From NCBI GenBank assembly GCA_013420905.1, contig JAAXNY010000009.1:2294001-2358000 (forward strand): DNA of 64,000 bases. The letters run 5' to 3'. A program made the translations under genes and the position numbers. The notes under the pieces were generated by a model. The model was not told the origin of the DNA, searched no databases, and saw only the letters and a program-made list of their open reading frames with translations. Every line of letters begins with the position of its first letter. Within the stretch, counting starts at the first letter, position 1. Shown here piece by piece: positions 12,311-23,964 of the stretch. This stretch comes from Collybia mongolica (lineage: Eukaryota; Basidiomycota; Agaricomycetes; Agaricales; Clitocybaceae).

Positions 12311-13580
12311 AGTGTCGGTAAGAGCATGGAGCGCGCGCGCTAATTATCGTGCAAGATCAGCCCCTTCTTGACAACTCGCTGTGCAAGTGATGCTCGTGCT
12401 GCGCTGAGGTTGGTTGGTTTGATCAAAACCAAGGTTATGGACTCGTGTTGATATCTCATGGATCTATGATGGACATTTCAATAGATTTCATTTTATTTAG
12501 GTAGTCATGATCATGATTGAGTGCGTGAAGACAAATAGGCTTTTACGGGTCAGGAAGTTGATTTTTTTTTTTCGATATTGATATCCTCTTCCGTTCCAAG
12601 TGCAATATTCAACGTTCTTCAGAATCTCTCCAGCTCGCTCCTGAGCAAAGCTAATTACTCAAAACCCAAGGATTCATCGGAAGCATGTGGAAGTTGGCGT
12701 TGAAATTTGAAATGCTCATGTTTATGTAAATCAAAAAAGATGCCCACGTTCCGGTTCTCCACTCGCCCCGACATACATCCTGCCCCCGCACTGAACTATA
12801 ACAATAAGATCTTCTTGGCCGATGTGAAATATCTGTGGCGATGCAGTACCCAACGAGACGGTGTAGCATTATGTCAAACGCTGTTGAGTGATTCGCTGGT
12901 GCTCAGATTCTGGGCATTTTGGAGGAAAGATGTTCGGTGAAACTGTGCAACTACGAGTCACAACCATCAATATCAATAATGATGTCTGTCCAACCTCTAG
13001 TCGACGGGCCTAATAGGCCATGCGGGATATGTATGAAACTGCATTGTCTGGATATACGAGGCCTCTCCTAGAGTCTTGGGGGGGGGGGGGGGGTTCACCC
13101 CGGTAAGCCTGAACCTTGTTTCAGCCACACCAGATCCTCCTGACTTGCCTTATCAAAAGGAATAACGAGATCTGATGGCGGCCAGCCCTATGACAAAGTT
13201 TGACAGCAGGAAACCGCAAGGCCAAAGACAATAAGAAATCATCGGTCGTCATATTTGGTAAGCGCTGGTCGAACAATTGGACCTCGCATGGGCAGTTCCG
13301 ATTTCGACGAACTTGGATATTGGACCTAACCCCTTAACACGGAGCCAGGATCAGATACAGATGGCAGAGCATTCATAATGCAGGAATTGGTGAACAAAAT
13401 GGGGACGTATCCCCTTCCTCCACCATTGTATAAGGGTCCCATCAGTCGCTGGGCTCCTCCGAACTTCGCAATCAAAGCAAGCCTCGCCTTCTTCGCCCTT
13501 CTTTCCTAAAATCAATATCCTCGCCCGCCCCTTGGGTCCGGCATTCCTTTCTGGGCGATTCATTCGTTACGCGCTTCTAC
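12311..13580. other. Intergenic region with a 16-nt G run
   Basis: About 1.27 kb upstream of Dad3 and of the BTB-like gene. It contains a run of 16 G at 13078-13093. Short open frames here (for example around 12707-12940 and 13351-13563) show no domain, codon or splice support, and I see no gene. Confidence 0.5.
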
Positions 13581-14801
13581 ATGCGCTCGACAATGTCAGT
13601 AGACAATAGCCCTGGCGTGGCTCTTGATGTTAAAAGGAAGGAGGTCGATTCTCCTCAGCCCCACTGCTGCCGCGGGTCTGGCGAACCTATGACCCATATC
13701 CCTACTTTGGCTCCAGCAACAGACTGCCAGCCCTCACCTTTTCCGAGCCCGATGTCCTTCCACGCCCGTCCATTCCCTCCAGCTTCCTTGTCGTCCGTGC
13801 CTGTGGAATATATTATCGAGCAGCTACGCAATCTGGCGCCTCATTATTGGAATAAACCAGAGACTGCGGACTGTACTATAAGTACGTTACAACTCTGGCA
13901 TCTAACCAAAATCAAGCTCATGGAGTACTCAGTTGTCCCGATCCCTTACACCGTACAGAGGCCTTTCCATCCTTCAATATCAGCCCGGTTCCCGCCAGGC
14001 TCCCTTTCTTCTGTTTCTAGCATGTGTAACACCTCTGGTCTGGGTCGGCGAGCCACCCAGCCAGAGTTAAATCTTGTCCCCCGCATATCCCTCAAGGTTC
14101 GTGTCCATGGTTCCTTACATCTCCGCTGGTGCTCATTGTATACACAGCTTCATGTGGATTACCTCTCAGCTCATTCAAGTTACCTCCGAAACTTGTTCAC
14201 TGGAGCATCGCCACTTGATCTCAGCAGTAGCACCCCCAATCCCAGTGGCCCTACCCTAACCTCCTCTGGCCGTTTCACGATACCTGCAAACCGTCTTCCA
14301 CGGCTGTTGCCTTGTTCGCCTGGGCACCCAGTTCTTCTCCTTCCTGTCCCTGACCCAACATCCTTCCATCTGCTTGTTCATTGGATGTACTTTGGGGACA
14401 CCTGCTACATTGAGGATTGTTTACACCAAGGGATCATTCATTGGGAAGGCATCGCTCGCAATGTGGAGTATCTTGGTCTCTCGACCGAAATCAAGATATT
14501 CCTTGGCAGGTGGTATAGCCGCTGGCTCCATTCGGAGCGAGCGCGAAAGAGCTTTGACGATGAAGGCTCAGATACGGCATATAGTGATGACGACGGCAAT
14601 TATGCTGATGATGATGACTCCACGGCATCTGATATGGAGGATGAAGAACTTGATGATGAAAAGGAAATCACTCGCGGACGGACGAGAGTCACTCGCGGAC
14701 GGACGAGAGTCACTCGTCCACTGTCTTTTCAGGATTCCAGCACGTTCGCGCAAGACTCTGTTGCCATTCCTGATACCCCGATGCACCAGCCAGACCCGTA
14801 A
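13581..14801 (+). CDS. BTB/POZ-like basidiomycete protein with acidic tail
   Basis: Three exons: 13581-13881, 13933-14096, 14148-14801; 372 aa. Both introns are 51 nt, so the unspliced frame stays open, but splicing yields ADCTIIVPIPYT and LKLHVDYLSAHSSYLRNLF. These read as the 'DCTI..' strand and the 'VH..YLS.HSSYLRNLF' helix of BTB-like folds. Further on is PGHPVLLLPVPDPTSFHLLV with HWMYFG and a W-rich segment. The last about 70 residues are strongly acidic (Asp/Glu runs), followed by a duplicated TRGRTRV heptapeptide. The N-terminus is Pro/Ser-rich and probably disordered. The role is unknown; BTB proteins usually mediate dimerisation or cullin-3 binding. Confidence 0.7.
   Translation: MRSTMSVDNSPGVALDVKRKEVDSPQPHCCRGSGEPMTHIPTLAPATDCQPSPFPSPMSFHARPFPPASLSSVPVEYIIEQLRNLAPHYWNKPETADCTISTLQLWHLTKIKLMEYSVVPIPYTVQRPFHPSISARFPPGSLSSVSSMCNTSGLGRRATQPELNLVPRISLKVRVHGSLHLRWCSLYTQLHVDYLSAHSSYLRNLFTGASPLDLSSSTPNPSGPTLTSSGRFTIPANRLPRLLPCSPGHPVLLLPVPDPTSFHLLVHWMYFGDTCYIEDCLHQGIIHWEGIARNVEYLGLSTEIKIFLGRWYSRWLHSERARKSFDDEGSDTAYSDDDGNYADDDDSTASDMEDEELDDEKEITRGRTRVTRGRTRVTRPLSFQDSSTFAQDSVAIPDTPMHQPDP
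14668..14709 (+). repeat. 21-bp in-frame tandem duplication
   Basis: Two exact copies of a 21-bp unit, 14668-14688 and 14689-14709, encode consecutive TRGRTRV heptapeptides near the C-terminus of the BTB-like protein. Confidence 0.85.
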
Positions 14802-15546
14802 TACCACACCCTCTGAAGCTTCATGATTATCATTATTCCTGTTCCTTCGCTTTTCGCTCTTTGCATAGAGTTCACCACATTCTTTTCGACCTTCCACTTG
14901 GAGCACAGTTGCATTCACGGCCATTATAGTTCGGACAACTGTGCACACACGCTAACCGCATGGGACTTTCCCTTATTAATAATTCCGGCCACGGAATGGA
15001 GTTGTACTGGTATCGGAGTAGGTGTATAGTGTAGCTGTAACACACAGATGTAAATTCTGTTACGATAGCGACGCAGAATAAAACAAAAACCAAAGAAACA
15101 TCGACATGATCTCACGAATTTGTTTCTGATGAATACTATCAACTCCGAACTTGCGATAGAAGGAAAAAATCAATGTGTTCCCGCCTCTATTGTTTTTGTT
15201 GCTCATCTGCCACACCACACTACCCGACGTCACATGAGATACGCATCAACCGAAGCACAGTCACTGGGGTGGTGGGTCAGAATAATAAGACAAAAGACAG
15301 CAGGTTGGGGAGGAAAATTTACTACAATTAACAAAGTATATGCAGGGCTATTCTTCTATCCGGAAACTCACCACGCGCTATAAGAACAAAAACAACCGCG
15401 TCCTTCGAGGAAGCGGTCAAGAAAAGAATAATTGAAGTCAACTAAACAATAAGCTCCTGAACCTGACATTATTGGGATGAGAGGTTAATGAAAATTTGCG
15501 TGGAAAGGTGGATGCTAATCCGAAAATAGATTAGACTCCTTGTATT
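14802..15546. other. Convergent intergenic region
   Basis: About 745 bp between two convergent stops. It is AT-rich, with no domain-bearing frame and no recognisable element. Confidence 0.5.
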
Positions 15547-17078
15547 CTATATGGCGGGTTTGTCGGGGAAACGATCGTCGTACGCGAGTTGTAACGAAGG
15601 AGTGGCGACGTCGAGGTCTGGGACTTTGCGTTGCTCAGGGAGAGGACGCCTGTGCCATGTTTCCGCGGCATGTGACGCCGGAGGAACATAAGGAGCCTGT
15701 ATAGTTTTTTGAACGAGGGGTAAACTGAAGTCAGCATGAGAAGGACATACGAGGTATTGCCGAGCACGGGGTTTCATCCAATTAACGTCGTTTAACCAGG
15801 AATGATCCATGACATCTGATACACCCTGCGTTCCAAGTCTCTGTGCCGCATCAACCGTGAGGAGTCCCGCGACCAGTGACTTGAGGGTTCTTCCCACCCG
15901 GACGGTAGGAGGCCACACGATATTTCCAGCCAATGCTTTCTTAAATGTAGAACCCTGATTCCGCCCATAGAAGGGCTTGTCATGAGAATATCGTCAGTGT
16001 GGGTATCTTGCGGGAAAGGAGAAGCTTACCATCTTCCTCGTGACCATTTCATACAAAACGCATCCGCTGGACCACCAGTCGACCCCAGTGTACACCCGCT
16101 CGGATTGACCTTGTGGGGAGAATAATTCGGGTGCCATGTATGTCGGCGTTCCAACCATCAGCCAATCATTCTCCTCTGACCCCCTTGCAGCGGACCCGAA
16201 ATCAGCTAGGCATAGGTAGCCATCTGGCCCTACGAGTATATTATCAGGTTTGATATCTCGGTGGATAACATCATGGTTTTCCAAAAAGTTTAGCCCGCAT
16301 ACGATGTTGGCAAAGTAAAATGCAGTGGCGGCGGGGTCAAAGGGTGCCCGCTTTTGTATCAGAGAATGTAGAGTCCCACACGGGATAAGCTCGAGCATCA
16401 TGTAGAGATTTCGAGAGTCGTGGAACGTTTGGATAATCCCGTTCACAAAGGGATTCCAGGGAAGGTCTGCAAGTATGCTCCGTTCCACGTCTTTTTTGTG
16501 AGGTTCGTACTAACGCGAAGATAGGTTCAGCGTTCAAGAAGTAGAGTCCAGTTACGTGAAGTCCCACTAACCTCATCATGGTAGCGTATCATTTTCTTCC
16601 GGAGTACTTTCATAGCGAAAAGACAGCCCGGCCTGTCTAATGGGTGTAATTTACGGTGGCTGCGTACCAACAATACTTGACCATATTCTCCCTGGCCTGT
16701 CGAAAGGGTCAAACAATGTATGAACGGAAATGAGTTGAAATGTACCTAGTGTTTTAATACACTGTAGATCATGCAATTTCAGGGGAGGTGGCCGGATATT
16801 TCCAGGCTCTCGAACGCCATTCAGATTGCGGGAGGTCTGGGGGTACCATGTATAATGTTACGATGGAAGGCATTGAAGGGAGGTTGGTCTACCTTGGGAA
16901 CAGTGGAACCTAAGTAATGAACCTTGTACTGCCAACCAATAGCTGAACCATCGATGATTTCAAATTTTTGTGAGGTTGAAGCCTTGTTCCTCCGCACATC
17001 CTTGTCACGCATAGGGTGTTTTAGCGGATTGGTCCGCTCACGCGTCGTATGCTGATCGTTGGTGCGCACAGGTCCCAT
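15547..17078 (-). CDS. AGC-type serine/threonine protein kinase
   Basis: Protein kinase with intact catalytic machinery. Five exons: 16893-17078, 16746-16836, 16572-16696, 16030-16509, 15547-15975; 436 aa. Seen: glycine loop LGQGEYGQVLLV, ATP lysine in FAMKVL, catalytic loop HRDIKPDNIL, DFG, activation segment VGTPTYMAPEL, and DWWSSGCVLYEM, which is typical of AGC kinases. After the kinase lobe is a short tail with HSWLNDVNW. About 85 residues precede the kinase and contain no known domain. No PH, C1 or C2 domain is present. The closest feel is PKA/ROCK/NDR-like, but the subfamily and substrates cannot be assigned. The gene is divergent from IPK1. Confidence 0.85.
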
Positions 17079-17663
17079 ATTGAAGGCAGTGGGACGAGGT
17101 AAACGTTAAGATGTTTGAGGGTTTTAGAGCGAGAAAACCACTCGTTATGGGTGATTCCAATGAGCGATGTTGGTCGATGTGGAGGATTATAAGAACAATG
17201 GTCCCCTGGAGCGGCATTGTTCGATTGGTTTGGAGGATCAAAGCGCTTGTCCTGCCCCCAGCTGGGGCATGGTCCCTCCGCGTGAGCTCACATAACACAA
17301 CTATAGGGCAACAAACATCAATGTGCTCACCATCCTGCTAGTCATTAGGATATGTGCATCTGCTCAGGAACACGTTGCTCATGACCACAGACACCAAGTT
17401 TAAATGTGATCCTCATTAGCGCCTAGATCAAAAAAGACGCCGATCGGCTATAAGGTTACAGTACTCCTTACTTGGCACGGTTCTCAAATGCGCTTCAAAC
17501 TTTTCATACATCTACATTGTTTGAGTTTCCCCGTCATTCATGTAGTGTTCTCACCTTGTGTTCGAATATCGAACTGAGGCATAGAATGTCTGAATTCCGT
17601 CACACGCTCCGAGTCGCAGCTTGTACTACTAGCGTGATACAGGTTAAACCTTTCCCCCATCTT
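17079..17663. other. Divergent promoter region, kinase / IPK1
   Basis: Up to 585 bp between the AGC kinase start and the chosen IPK1 start. An in-frame ATG at 17586 could extend IPK1 by 26 residues. No other gene is seen. Confidence 0.5.
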
Positions 17664-19156
17664 ATGGTCTCTTCAGCTTCCACAATTCGTATCACTGACA
17701 CACTCCCGGTGCACTGGAAATACGTATCAGAAGGCGGGGCCACGATAGTATTCTCATACCATGGCCCTCCAAACCCTGATTTAGATGGTACAGTGCTACG
17801 GCTAAGGAAGTCCATTGTGCCCCCAGTTCCGAAAATCACTCGAGCATCGGATCTGGAAATCCAGAATGCAGAATCACTAGAAGATATAGAGGAGCCCGAT
17901 GACCCAATGATCGAGTATCAGACGACTTGCATGGAAAGACTAATTCCACCGGAACATCTACCGCGCCTGGAGTCTGTTCATGTCAATCACAGATGGCTAA
18001 AGGATTTGGTCGACGTCCATGATGACGAGCGCCCGGCAGATAGAAGGGTCAGAGACCAAGTTGATTTGGATCGGACAAAGGGGGTCCTCGCCACGGACCT
18101 CGTAGGTGGGGAATGGCTAGCGGTGGAGATCAAGGTTCTATCTCTTTTTTCCTGTGGTTTCTCGTCCTAAACAAAATAATTCTTCAGCCGAAGTGGGCGT
18201 TCCTGCCATTCCCGACTCATCTTTCAGAGACTACGCGTCCGATCAAGACTCAGACATGCAGATTCTGTATGCACTCACGTATGAGAGCGGAAATGGGAGA
18301 CACTGTTTCTCTTGGATATTGCCCATTAGATCTATTTTCCGGTGATAAAGATCGTGTCACCAAAGCCATCCACAGCCTCTGGAATGCTTGGACTGACAGT
18401 AATGGAACCATCAACAACCTGAAGATATTTATACGGGGGAAAGTGATTCCACCTTCAGACGTGAGCACACAGATATTTGTTCAGCAGTACCACCTTTTAC
18501 ATAACATTTACCAGGTTTCCTCAATGTTCGTTGAACCCCGTAAACAGACGGTGGACATGCGGGACGCATTCACTTCTGCTCTGTTACCGATGCTCATGGA
18601 CACACCAGTCCTTCAATTACTCTCCAAGCTGCAACGCAATCTCGACTGTCTTGATATAGAGGGCCTCTCTAAACTCTGGCGCATTGCGGAAACATCTGCC
18701 CCCCTTTATCGAACCACTTTCGCATCTTTTTTCGGGAAAACTGGTGGTATTAACGGAGAGACGCCGCCCATGTCCCCCATCGGTGTGAGCTCGCCTTTCC
18801 TAACATCTCCAGAGCCTACTATTTCCGACTGGTCAGACTTTTTGGACACATATCTATCCTCAAATAGTAGCCAATTTGATCACTCCAATCTGGCCCCGGA
18901 AAACCTTCGTTATTACCTCCTTGCATACCTATTATCTGCGACGTTCAAGGACTGCTCCATCATTATCCGACTTGATCATTTGCAATCCAGTGCACCTCAA
19001 CCTACGCAGGTCAAACCAGAGAGGGTAACCGTAATTGATTTGGACCCAAAAAGCATGGACAGGCTGCGAAAGTGGGAAAAACTCGATAGAGAAATTGTTC
19101 AAGCATATCTTGGCGTCGAAAAACGCAAAGTTTGTGTTGATGCATGGGTGGAGTAA
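17664..19156 (+). CDS. IPK1: Inositol-pentakisphosphate 2-kinase
   Basis: Makes phytate (InsP6) by phosphorylating Ins(1,3,4,5,6)P5 at position 2; the product supports mRNA export. Two exons, 17664-18134 and 18188-19156, give 479 aa. Family motifs seen: the N-terminal WKYVSEGGATIVFSY nucleotide-site segment, VLRLRKS, the EIKPKWAFLP box rebuilt across the intron, the cysteine/histidine CRFCMH motif, GYCPLDLFSG, and near the C-terminus KDCSIIIRL and VIDLDPKSMDRL. I chose the ATG at 17664 because the kinase fold starts soon after; an in-frame ATG at 17586 would add 26 residues. Confidence 0.88.
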
Positions 19157-19486
19157 GTTGGAGTGAAAAATTACTCCTCTCGATACAATCGTGATCGGGA
19201 ATATAGATAAGAGTAGTGATGTGCACTAAACTTCCAGTGACGATGGACCGAATGAGAATTTATATTCTATGCTCAGTCAATGTCACTTGCCATAAAGCTA
19301 CTTGAAATACCCCTACAGCACACTCCACGTGATTGATCGGGAAAGGTCCGATCGCTTGTCCCGGACCCTGGGTTATGCTTGCTCCGGGCTGAACAAGTGC
19401 ACTGAACGTTGAACATTTGAACCTCCTCTTTATTTCATACCTTCAGGTTTACTAAACTATTCCTCAGTTCTTGTCAATCCATTATA
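19157..19486. other. Intergenic region upstream of IVD
   Basis: 330 bp with no coding support. It presumably contains the 3' end of IPK1 and the promoter of the dehydrogenase gene. Confidence 0.5.
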
Positions 19487-21171
19487 ATGGCGTCCTTGCG
19501 ATCTTTGACCAGAATTGCCGCACGCAGCCATAGGTTAAGCTTATCCACTGGGCAGGTTGCGTCCCTAGTGTCGAGGAGAAACGTGTCGTTCTATAACGCT
19601 GACGTTGCCGGACTTACAGAGGAAGAGGCAGAAGTATGATTGGTGTTATCTCTGCGTTGCCAAAGAGCCCTGAAATTCGTCTTTAGTTCAGAAACGCCGT
19701 GACGGAATTTGCTCAGAAGGAAGTTGCCCCTCGCGCCGCAGAAATTGATAAGACAAATACCTTTCCTTCGGTGAGATACTTTTCAAGATGCATCTACTGA
19801 GCTGGTCCAACACCTGTGGCCCTTCTAGGATCTATGGGAGAAGTTGGGTTCAATGGGCCTCCTTGGAGTGACAGTTGATTCGAAATACAATGGACTCAAC
19901 TTGGGCTATTTTCATCATACCCTTGCCATGGAAGCACTTTCGATTGCTTCTGGATCAGTTGCCCTTTCCTACGGAGCTCACTCGAACCTGTGTGTCAACC
20001 AAATACACAGGCATGGCACCGAGGAGCAGAAGGCGAAGTACCTTATGGATTTAGTGAGCGGGAACAAAGTTGGGAGTCTAGCCATGAGTGAAGTGGGCAG
20101 CGGAAGCGACGTTGTCAGCATGAGGCTCAAGGCTGAGAAGGTTCCTGGGGGTTGGAAGTTAAATGGAAATAAATTCTGGTATGTATTCGTTGCTTCTGTG
20201 TGTGTGCGCCTCTTAGTTTGACGCGCTTTTTTAGGATCACAAATGGACCAGTGGCGTCGACGCTTGTAGTATACGCCAAGACCTCGCCAGAAAAGGGATC
20301 CAAAGGAATAACGGCTTTCATTATTGAGAGGGACTTCAAAGGCTTCTCAACGAGTCCGAAGCTGGACAAATTTGGAATGAGGGGAAGTGATACAAGCGAG
20401 CTTGTGTTTGAGGACTGTGACGTCCCAGATGGTAGGTCATCATTAATATTGTATACCACTTTTCTGACTAGTTCGTAGCTAATGTTCTGGGCCAAGTGGA
20501 TAAGGGAGCGGCAGTTCTTATGTCAGGTCTGGACCTGGAGCGAATCGTGCTAAGTGGTGGCCCCCTTGGGTAAGGCCTATGTTGTATATATGAACCACTG
20601 GCTCAATCCTACGTAGCTTGATGCAGGCCGCGTTTGATGGAGCCGTGGAATATGTCCACGACAGAAAACAGTTTGGGCAGCCTGTAGGAACGTTTCAGCT
20701 AATGCAAGGTGCGTATCAATCCGCTCACTAGCACAGCGGTAACCCATATTAAATGACTTTCTCCACAGCCAAGATCGCCGATATGTACACAAAACTCAAT
20801 GCCAGTCGATCATATGTATACTCTGTTGCACGCGCATGCGATCGGGGTAAAATCAGCCGACGTGTGAGTCTTGCAGAGTATGTCTGTCATAAGAGTTAAC
20901 TGATGTCCCGGTAGGATTGCGCAGGCGCAATTCTGTATTCGACAGAAAGGGCTGTTGAGGTGGCCATGGAGGGCATGCAATGCCTTGGGGGAAATGGATA
21001 CATTAATGGTAAGGTTATACATAATTGCAATACGAGAGCGACTAACACTCTACAGATTACCCAATGGGTCGGATTGTTAGGGACTCTAGATTATACACTG
21101 TCGGCGCAGGAACACAAGAGATTCGACGCATGTTGATCGGTCGGGAATTTAACCAGGAATTTAGCACTTGA
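19487..21171 (+). CDS. IVD: Isovaleryl-CoA dehydrogenase, mitochondrial
   Basis: FAD enzyme that oxidises isovaleryl-CoA to 3-methylcrotonyl-CoA in leucine breakdown, passing electrons to ETF in the matrix. Nine exons: 19487-19633, 19687-19770, 19829-20178, 20235-20431, 20479-20569, 20617-20708, 20769-20863, 20915-21008, 21056-21171; 421 aa, the normal length. The first about 35 residues are Arg/Ser-rich (targeting peptide). Family signatures: [32 protein letters not shown], which carries the Glu taken as catalytic base in [37 protein letters not shown], and the end [16 protein letters not shown]. Confidence 0.95.
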
Positions 21172-21617
21172 AATGGAGGACAGTCAGTGCCCGATTTGCC
21201 TCCTTTGTAAACTATTTTTTTTCAAAGACTTGTGCCCAGCGGCGCCGTTTGTTATCTCCCTCCCATACGGCATATAGCACCGCCTTTTTACTTGTATTTC
21301 AAATTTTTACGATCGACCTCAGCTGACGACTCCATTCATTGGCCGGCTGGTATGCCGCGGAGGACAAGATGTCTCAGTTGCCGGATATGGTATCAATTGA
21401 ATGCAATTCGGGGGTTCAAAGACTGATATAAAATTCTAAAGTCTATCTTACACGACCAGGTAACTGTCAACGCTGAAGCTTCTATTTTTAACCTCAGTTT
21501 TCAAGCGGCAACTTTACTACTGGACTTGTGAGCAGTTGCCCGCTTTTTTTTCTTCAAACAGCAACTGGCACCTTTTCTGCCTGTGAATACCTCTTCATAC
21601 CTTTCAACACAAGCGCT
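21172..21617. other. Intergenic region upstream of the Zn2Cys6 gene
   Basis: 446 bp with T-rich tracts. I see no gene or identifiable regulatory element. Confidence 0.5.
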
Positions 21618-23173
21618 ATGTCACCTGAGTGGAAAATTATCGAGGGCGAGAACACGCCCCGTGGTTGTCCTGCATCCCCCTCGTCAGATGTGGAAAGCTG
21701 CGCAGTCGCCCCCGTCGGTCCAAATTCCAACCTTGGGCCAGGACAAAGTATCTTACAGACAGACTTTGAACAAACTGCATCTTTTGTCACGGCCACCAAT
21801 GACCGCCAACGCACAGCACAAGCCTGTGACAAGTGCCGTGAGCGCAAAACCAAGGCGAGTCAACTCCCCAACTAAAATTCTCATAGACTGACTTTGCGCC
21901 GCTTCTGAAGTGCTCCGGGGACCACCCTGTATGCCACCGTTGTACAGCGCGGGGCCTCATATGTCAATATTCTTCTCGAGAGCCGCGACCCCGCGGGCCG
22001 TCAAAAGCCCGATTGCGCAACGCTATATCATCTGTAGAGCTACGCACGCAGCACAACATAAATACAGAGCGACGGGGTCTTCAGCCCGCCCCCCTTACCC
22101 TTCCTCCTAAACAGGTACAACAATATCGTTCGCAGGAGTACACCGAGAACGGGCCAACAGCGTTTCCTCATCGGAGGGTTGCGTCCTTCCCAAGACCTCA
22201 GCACGACTCTCAGCACTATTTCCCTTCGGGAACTATATCCAATGCAGCTGTCTATGACACTCAAGATCTACTACCTTTACCATACGAAAACCACTCATAC
22301 ATAACCCCCCAAGCGACACCCCCCATGCAGATGCCATCCCCACGTTTCATCAACGGAAATTTTAGACCACATTATCGGGAGGTACGACGCGTGCAGAGCC
22401 ATTCTACTTTAATTGGTGGGGGTAAAGATCAAAATCACAACATGCGTAGTCCAATGTCATTCCAAAGTAATCTTGGAGAGCCAGCTTCATACGATGCGTT
22501 CCATATGCAGATGTCACTACCACTATCATCAATGCTTGGACCCCCAGGTGGAGCCCCCTCAGGACCACAACACGAACGCCAAGACCCGCGTTCCACCGAC
22601 CCGCATCCTTGGGGTTACCACAGCGATGGAGGAAGTTCCGGGTAAGCGTTTCCTCTGATGTGGGACTAGAACTAAACTAATGCTAAAATTGGCAGTTCCG
22701 ACCCGCGTTCCACTGGGGAATCCATATCATATTCTCCAACTTCATCTGAAGATGTTCCTGAACCTAATTCTCGGTCAACCTCGAGGCTTGATATTGCGCC
22801 ACCGGCGTCTTTCGATTTCTCCCATTTGCACCACCATTCTCACCTTCACTTTAATAATCACCTTAATGAAAACGCCTATTCGATCAACCCGCAGGCCAGC
22901 TACAGTGATTCATCACCTGCTATATTAGACCTCAATCACCGCCACCACCACCGCCACCACCACCACATGCAGAGCAGAAACATGGATACGGACCATGATA
23001 TTCATCCTGGCCATAGATTGGTTTATCCGTCACCCACCATGCCCATGAGGGTCAGCATGTTGCAAGGAGTCAAACCTGAACCCGGTCAACAAGAGCTCTA
23101 TAATTTTCTCCACAGCGCGCCAGATACGGATCTTAATCCCTTTAACGGGATCTCCCAAACAACGTCGCAATAA
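21618..23173 (+). CDS. Zn2Cys6 fungal-type transcription factor with GC-AG intron
   Basis: Binuclear zinc-cluster DNA-binding protein. Three exons: 21618-21854, 21911-22641, 22696-23173; 481 aa. The cluster is rebuilt only by removing intron 21855-21910, which starts GCGAGT instead of GT: ACDKCRERKTK joins CSGDHPVCHRC, then CQY, giving all six cysteines. After the cluster are basic residues (SKARLRN), a Gln/Pro/Ser-rich region, a His-rich run near residue 405 (several HHH blocks around 22935-22970), and a tail with VKPEPGQ, a sumoylation-like motif. No fungal middle homology domain is evident. Targets are unknown. Confidence 0.82.
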
Positions 23174-23964
23174 GTTTAGAAAAAATATAGAGGTGGTAAG
23201 CGTATGGGGGTCAAAAATAAGAAACTGAGCCCTAATTTGTGAAGGGGCTATCTTAATCATAACTTTATGTGTCCGTAGCTCTAGAAAGTATTTAGGCCCT
23301 GCCCTCCTTGGTCATACTGTTGCAAAAAAATTTTATCGTGAATGTATCACGAGTACTCATGGTGGAATTTATAATTGAGAAATTTATGAGGTCCACCATC
23401 GATACTACCATTGTTTGAACACCTATCCAGACATGATATTTCAATTCCCCTGTTCCTTGCGAGCACCTCAGCGCAATTAAGCCCACTGAATTATTTCCAC
23501 TTTGTAGAATCTAATGAGGGATGCTGTAATTGGTACAGATTGTTATATATATGATCAAGTAATACGGGTATAAGAACGAGAAATCAAAAGGTGAGAGAAG
23601 TTCTGTTGGTCTTCCTTAGAGACAATAATCGTAAAGGACTGTGGATGATGAATGATTGATGGGAGTGCCAGTAGCATGTGTATGTGAGAAGCGCTGTAAT
23701 GTATGTCGCGTATTGAAAGAGTGTCAATGCTGATGCATACCTGGATGGATATGTTTCAGCTTTCAGGGACTAGGTAGGTGAGAGCCACGAACCGGGGTAG
23801 AGAATACAGGTGAAACAAGACGTGAAGCCACGAAGGGCAAAATCTAACAATGCGTGGAGCTCAAGCCGTAGGCAACAACGATAACAGGGAGAGCAAAATG
23901 GTCGGCGAAAAACAGTCGCGTCACATAGTAGCAAACAATGCTACAAAGCAAGACCAATTGCCGA
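23174..23964. other. Convergent intergenic region
   Basis: About 790 bp between convergent stops of the Zn2Cys6 gene and PAC1. AT-rich and frame-broken on both strands; nothing recognisable is seen. Confidence 0.5.

Noticed and set aside
12650..12940. Overlapping open frames on both strands upstream of Dad3
   Set aside because: No domain, no splice extension and mutual overlap; considered chance frames.
15725..15750. Possible 26-nt intron (GTATGT..TTCAG) near the end of the AGC kinase
   Set aside because: Too short to splice, and removal shifts the frame; the unspliced frame is open to a normal stop.
21855..21910. Frameshift or pseudogene explanation for the Zn2Cys6 gene
   Set aside because: A single GC-AG intron restores all six cysteines and a 481-residue frame, so a real gene is the simpler reading.
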